Below the pieces are notes generated by a model that searched no databases, was not told the origin of the DNA, and saw only the letters and a list, made by a program, of their open reading frames with translations. DNA of 64,000 nt. It comes from Lysobacter antibioticus. GTDB lineage: Bacteria > Pseudomonadota > Gammaproteobacteria > Xanthomonadales > Xanthomonadaceae. The number at the start of each line of letters is the position of its first letter. Within the stretch, counting starts at the first letter, position 1. The stretch spans positions 37 to 64,036 of the forward strand of contig NZ_CP013141.1 in assembly GCF_001442535.1 (NCBI RefSeq), given 5' to 3'. Of this stretch, positions 60,829 through 64,000 are shown piece after piece. Made by a program: the position numbers and the translations under genes.

Positions 60829-62264
60829 ATGGCCGGCTCTATCGCGTTGATGCTGTCGAAGACGGGCGGCCCGCCGTTTCACGGCTCGGTCGGCTACGTC
60901 AACGATACGATCGGCGCCATTCTCGCCCGTCATCGCTGGCGGGTGCGCGCGTTCGAGCCGCCGCGCAGCGACCTGGGCGAAGAGGCCATGCTGCCGTTCG
61001 CGCTGAGCGCGCGCCTGGCCGCGCTGGATGCTTCCTCGGCGCCGGACGTGGCCCTTTCGACGGCGCCGGCACCTCGATCCGCGCACCGAGCCGCGGTTGG
61101 TCCCGGCGCAATTTGATGCTGTATCACGGCCTGGCCTATGGCACCGGCGTGTGGATGACCTCGCGCGACATCGATCTGCATTGCGCGAACTCGCCTTATC
61201 TCGAACGCACCCTGCACGCCACCTTCGCCTTTCCCAACTGGCACCGCCGCGGCTGCCTCAATCCGCACGGCATGCGCGCCCTGACCAGCCTGCAATTGCC
61301 GGTGCCCTGCGTCGAAAGCCCCGATGGCCACCCGGGCTTCGGCTACGGCGCCGACATTCCGCCGCAGATCCTGCGCCGGCTTGAGGGCGACCTGGTCTGG
61401 GGGCATGCCTTGCAGCCGGGCAAGCAGGACTGGTTCGCCACCTTGAGCGTGATGTATTGGCTCAACGAGTTGCGCGGCGGCCCCAGCGCGAAGGGCATCA
61501 AGCTGTTGGTGGCGGAGTCGTCGTTGACGCTCGATGCCCGCCGGGCGATGGATGCGATGCTGGCCGGGAGCGGCCGCTCCTGCGACGACTACTTCGTGCC
61601 GGTGCCGAACCTCAATCAGCGCGCCTTGTTCCGGCTGATGCGGTCCAGCCACTTCGCCCTGGCCTACAACCGGTTTCCCGAACCGTTCGGTTTCTACGTG
61701 CTGGAATCGGTCCATAACGGTTGCCCGGTCTATACCAACGGCGTCGGCAACAACCGTTTCCTGCTGCCGCCCGGCAACGGCATCACGGTGCTGGAAACGC
61801 CGGCGATGGCGGCGCAGGCGGACGGCCGGCAAGACCCGGCGGCGTATCGCTGCGTCGCCGAACGCATCCTCGGCGACCTCGGCCAGCGCGACGCGATCGC
61901 CGGGCAATGCCGGCGCGGGGCCGCGCTCATCAACGAGCGCTGGTCGGTCGCGGCGTTCGAGCGTAGCCTGCTGGCGGCGCTGGACCGTCTGGAGCATCCC
62001 TTGCCGCCCGAGCCGGATTTCGAAACGCTGCAGGTGCAACTGAGCCCGCTGGTGCGTAGTCTGGACCCGAGCGGCCGCAGTCTGAACGACTATGCGAGCA
62101 CCATGCTGCGGCCGGAGACGGTCGCGCTGGCGATGCAGTTGTTGGGGCAGCGCTGCGCCGACCTGGCTTCGGACGAGATGGAAGGCATCGAGGCCGAGCA
62201 TCGTCTGTTCGCCGGCGGCCTGCTGACTTTGTCGACTGCTCCGCTTCCTGCTTGTGCCGTTTGA
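60829..62264 (+). pseudogene. GT-B glycosyltransferase-like gene with one frameshift
   Basis: A protein of about 478 aa read in two frames. Frame 1 (60829 to about 61056) begins MAGSIALMLSKTGGPPFHGS, the N-terminal half of a GT-B fold, to SAPDVAL. The rest continues in another frame from FDGAGTSIRAPSRGW to 62264 and includes the donor-site signature VLESVHNGCPVYTNGVGN. One base is missing in GCCCTTTCGACG (61051-61062); GCCCTGTTCGAC would restore ALFDGAG. It is either a true inactivating deletion, a recent mutation, or a sequencing error. Upstream AGGGA supports the start. The DUF6445-type gene follows after 42 bp, so the two could form an operon. Confidence 0.8.
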
Positions 62265-62306
62265 TCCTCCCGAGCTTCATCCCTCATCGATCGTCCTGCC
62301 GCAGAC

Positions 62307-62909
62307 ATGCCCACTTCCCTGATCGTTGTCGACGACTTCTTCGAGCACGCGGACGGGCTGCGCGATGCAGCGCTGCGGCTGACCTACCCGGATCAGCAGG
62401 GCGCCTTTCCAGGGCGCAATTCGCAGGAGCGGATCGAGTTGGACGGGTTGGCCCAGTACGTGTCCAGCATCGTCGGCGAGCGGCTGAAAGTGATCTCGCC
62501 GCTGGGGTCGCATGCGAAGTTCCGCATCACCCTGGGCTCGGACCAAGGCCGCGGCAAGGTGCATGTCGACCCCGGTTATTGGTCCGGCGTGCTCTACCTG
62601 AGCCGCCCCGAGGACTGCCGCGGCGGCACCGATTTCTTCCGCCATCGCCGCACCAACACCGATCGCCGCCCGATGAACGAGCGCGAGCTGGCCGAGCTGG
62701 GGTATGCCTCGATCGACGAGGCCCACCAGGACATCATCGAGCGCGACGGCCTCGACGACAGCTGTTGGGAAACCACCATGACGGTGCCGATGCGCTTCAA
62801 TCGCCTGATCCTGCTGCGGCCGTGGCTGTGGCATACCGCCGGCGCGGGTTTCGGCGACAGCCTGCAGAACGGCCGGCTGGTCTATCTGATGTTCTTCGAG
62901 GCGGCGTGA
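62307..62909 (+). CDS. DUF6445-like, 2OG-Fe(II) oxygenase-type protein
   Basis: A 200-aa protein with the iron-binding H-x-D...H pattern of double-stranded beta-helix oxygenases: KVHVDPGYWSGVLYLSRPEDC (His and Asp at about 92-94) and LRPWLWHTAGAGFG (distal His about 175). The GGTDFFRH segment follows the first part. I believe it belongs to DUF6445; the reaction is unknown. It starts 42 bp after the glycosyltransferase gene on the same strand, suggesting the product acts on a glycosylated or peptide substrate, which is speculative. Confidence 0.75.
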   Translation: MPTSLIVVDDFFEHADGLRDAALRLTYPDQQGAFPGRNSQERIELDGLAQYVSSIVGERLKVISPLGSHAKFRITLGSDQGRGKVHVDPGYWSGVLYLSRPEDCRGGTDFFRHRRTNTDRRPMNERELAELGYASIDEAHQDIIERDGLDDSCWETTMTVPMRFNRLILLRPWLWHTAGAGFGDSLQNGRLVYLMFFEAA

Positions 62910-63063
62910 GCCAGCGGCAACAGGCACGGTTCTCCGGGGTTTTGCTGCCGATCGCCGGCGTCCCATCCGCTTGCCGCCGCGCGAGGCCGGAGCGCAGACT
63001 TCGGCAGTGCCGGCTCCCGTCGGGGCGTCGAAGGCTCGCCGCCCCGCGCACTGATCGCGGGTG

Positions 63064-63294
63064 TTATTTGTCCCCTTCCTTCTTGCTGCCCTTGAGCAGG
63101 GCCACGATGGCCATGGCATGGCCGTGGCCCAAGTCGAAGTCCTGCTTCAGCCAGGCGATGATCTCGCCGGCCTTGATGCCAGGCTTCAGGCCCTTGGCGT
63201 CGGCGTAGCCCTTACCCGCGGCGAGGGAGCGGAACTGGGTCGGGGTCTTGCCGGTCTTGGTCTGGATGTTGTCGAGATAGGCCTGGAAGGACAT
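63064..63294 (-). CDS. DUF4287 domain protein
   Basis: A 76-aa cytoplasmic protein of the DUF4287 type: MSFQAYLDNIQTKTGKTPTQF at the start, then LKPGIKAGEIIAWLKQDFDLGHGHAMAIVALLK. AGGAG 8 nt upstream of the ATG. DUF4287 often precedes DUF5655 in longer proteins; here it stands alone. Function unknown. Confidence 0.85.
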   Translation of the reverse strand: MSFQAYLDNIQTKTGKTPTQFRSLAAGKGYADAKGLKPGIKAGEIIAWLKQDFDLGHGHAMAIVALLKGSKKEGDK

Positions 63295-63486
63295 CGGTAC
63301 GGCTCCTGGGGTGGTTGGCTGGGGCGGACGAATTTCGTCCCTGTACCAACTCGACGAACGAGGCGCCGACGAATCGACAGGGTGCTTTGGTTCCGGCGCG
63401 AATTTTTTTCGACGGCTCACCGCCTGGCGCCGGGGTTCGTGCAGGCAGGCTGGAGCCCGGTTGGCCGGCCGCCTCCCGGGCCGGTG

Positions 63487-63492
63487 CTAAAA
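63487..63492 (+). promoter_or_regulatory. Extended -10 box for the M14-like peptidase gene
   Basis: TAAAAT preceded by TGC (extended -10, GGTGCTAAAATCCCGG), giving a leader of about 30 nt to the ATG at 63531. Confidence 0.55.
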
Positions 63493-63530
63493 TCCCGGTC
63501 TTTCCACCACGCACCAGAGTGAGCCACGCG

Positions 63531-64000
63531 ATGACTGCACCAGCCTTCTACCCGATCGGCACGCCCGGGCAGCCTTGGGGCGCGGCGGAAGTGGCGCAAT
63601 GGCGCGCCAGCCAGGTCCGCCATCGCAGCTACCACGCCGACGTGGTCGGCGCGATCGAGCGTTTGCGCTCGCGTTTCGAGGTGGTCGAGTACGGCCGCCT
63701 CGATTACGCCCCCGATGGTTATCCGTTGTTCGCGATCAAGAGCCGCGACTGGCAGGCCGGCTTGCCCTGCATGCTCGTCACCGGCGGGGTGCACGGCTAC
63801 GAAACCAGCGGCGTGCATGGCGCGCTGGAATTCGTCGAGCGCCATGCCGCCGACTATGCCGGCCGCGCCAATCTGCTGGTCGCGCCCTGTGTCAGCCCCT
63901 GGGCCTATGAACGCATCCATCGTTGGAACGTCGACGCGATCGATCCGAACCGCTCGTTCCGCGAAGACAGCCCGGCCGAGGAATCGGCGGCGTTGATGCG
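63531..64000 (+). CDS. M14 / succinylglutamate desuccinylase-like metallopeptidase, 3' end cut
   Basis: The first 156 codons of a zinc carboxypeptidase-like protein that runs off the window. Zinc ligands are present in the VTGGVHGYETSGVHG motif (HxxE, about 85-99), followed by VAPCVSPWAYERIHRWN and IDPNRSF, which is a substrate-binding Asn/Arg motif of M14-type enzymes. No signal peptide. Whether it acts on peptides, murein or N-acyl amino acids cannot be decided without the rest. Confidence 0.85.
   Translation, partial: MTAPAFYPIGTPGQPWGAAEVAQWRASQVRHRSYHADVVGAIERLRSRFEVVEYGRLDYAPDGYPLFAIKSRDWQAGLPCMLVTGGVHGYETSGVHGALEFVERHAADYAGRANLLVAPCVSPWAYERIHRWNVDAIDPNRSFREDSPAEESAALM

Noticed and set aside
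1..64000. tRNA or rRNA genes
   Set aside because: Scanned by eye for cloverleaf-like conserved TTCGA/GGTTC arms and CCA ends; none convincing.

Overview
The window is high-GC chromosomal DNA from a Xanthomonadaceae bacterium, most likely a Lysobacter species. Two tandem alpha-lytic-type proteases (the enzyme family first known from Lysobacter), many other secreted proteases, a small XAC0095-like protein and xanthomonad-style -10 boxes all point that way. The genus is inferred from gene content; no rRNA or tRNA gene is visible.

Layout. 0-2.1 kb: two Ala-rich lipoproteins and an acetyl-CoA acetyltransferase. 2.5-5.3 kb: a lipidated subtilisin autotransporter. 5.5-15.7 kb: a loose group of branched-chain amino-acid genes (isovaleryl-CoA dehydrogenase transcribed with an alpha-carbonic anhydrase, leucine dehydrogenase, fused isobutyryl-CoA mutase IcmF), interrupted by an unusual cytoplasmic papain-like/alpha-beta-hydrolase fusion. 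16-19.6 kb: a secreted P-domain protein and small metabolic genes. 19.7-24.4 kb: an AT-rich island carrying a Hachiman/AbpAB-type antiphage pair (HamA nuclease, HamB helicase), a third co-directional gene of unknown family, and an XRE regulator. 24.5-32 kb: accessory DNA with lipoprotein paralogs, an intact REP-associated transposase (RAYT), a decayed RAYT copy and a truncated copy of an oxidoreductase gene. 32.4-45.3 kb: a protease arsenal (reprolysin-like metalloprotease, S1 protease, two alpha-lytic-type proteases, an S8 protease, an M13 peptidase). 46-50 kb: an XRE/DUF2975 operon with a double operator, and a SpoIIE-type phosphatase with a STAS partner. 50-64 kb: a TPR lipoprotein, a putative Zn peptidase, a VOC protein, a methyltransferase, a second M13 peptidase, a YqaA-like membrane protein, a frameshifted glycosyltransferase, a DUF6445-type oxygenase-like protein, and the start of an M14-like peptidase.

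A recurrent palindromic repeat (core GTAGGAGCGGCGCAAGCCGC with variants) occurs throughout 11.9-46.1 kb, usually as inverted pairs and once as a tandem array with a 105-bp period. It looks like a REPIN family, and the RAYT in the same window is a candidate driver.

How the genes work together: the metabolic block supports leucine, valine and propionyl/isobutyryl-type CoA degradation to acetyl-CoA and succinyl/butyryl-CoA. The exported peptidases fit a predatory or saprophytic lifestyle that supplies those amino acids. The AT-rich island is acquired immunity.
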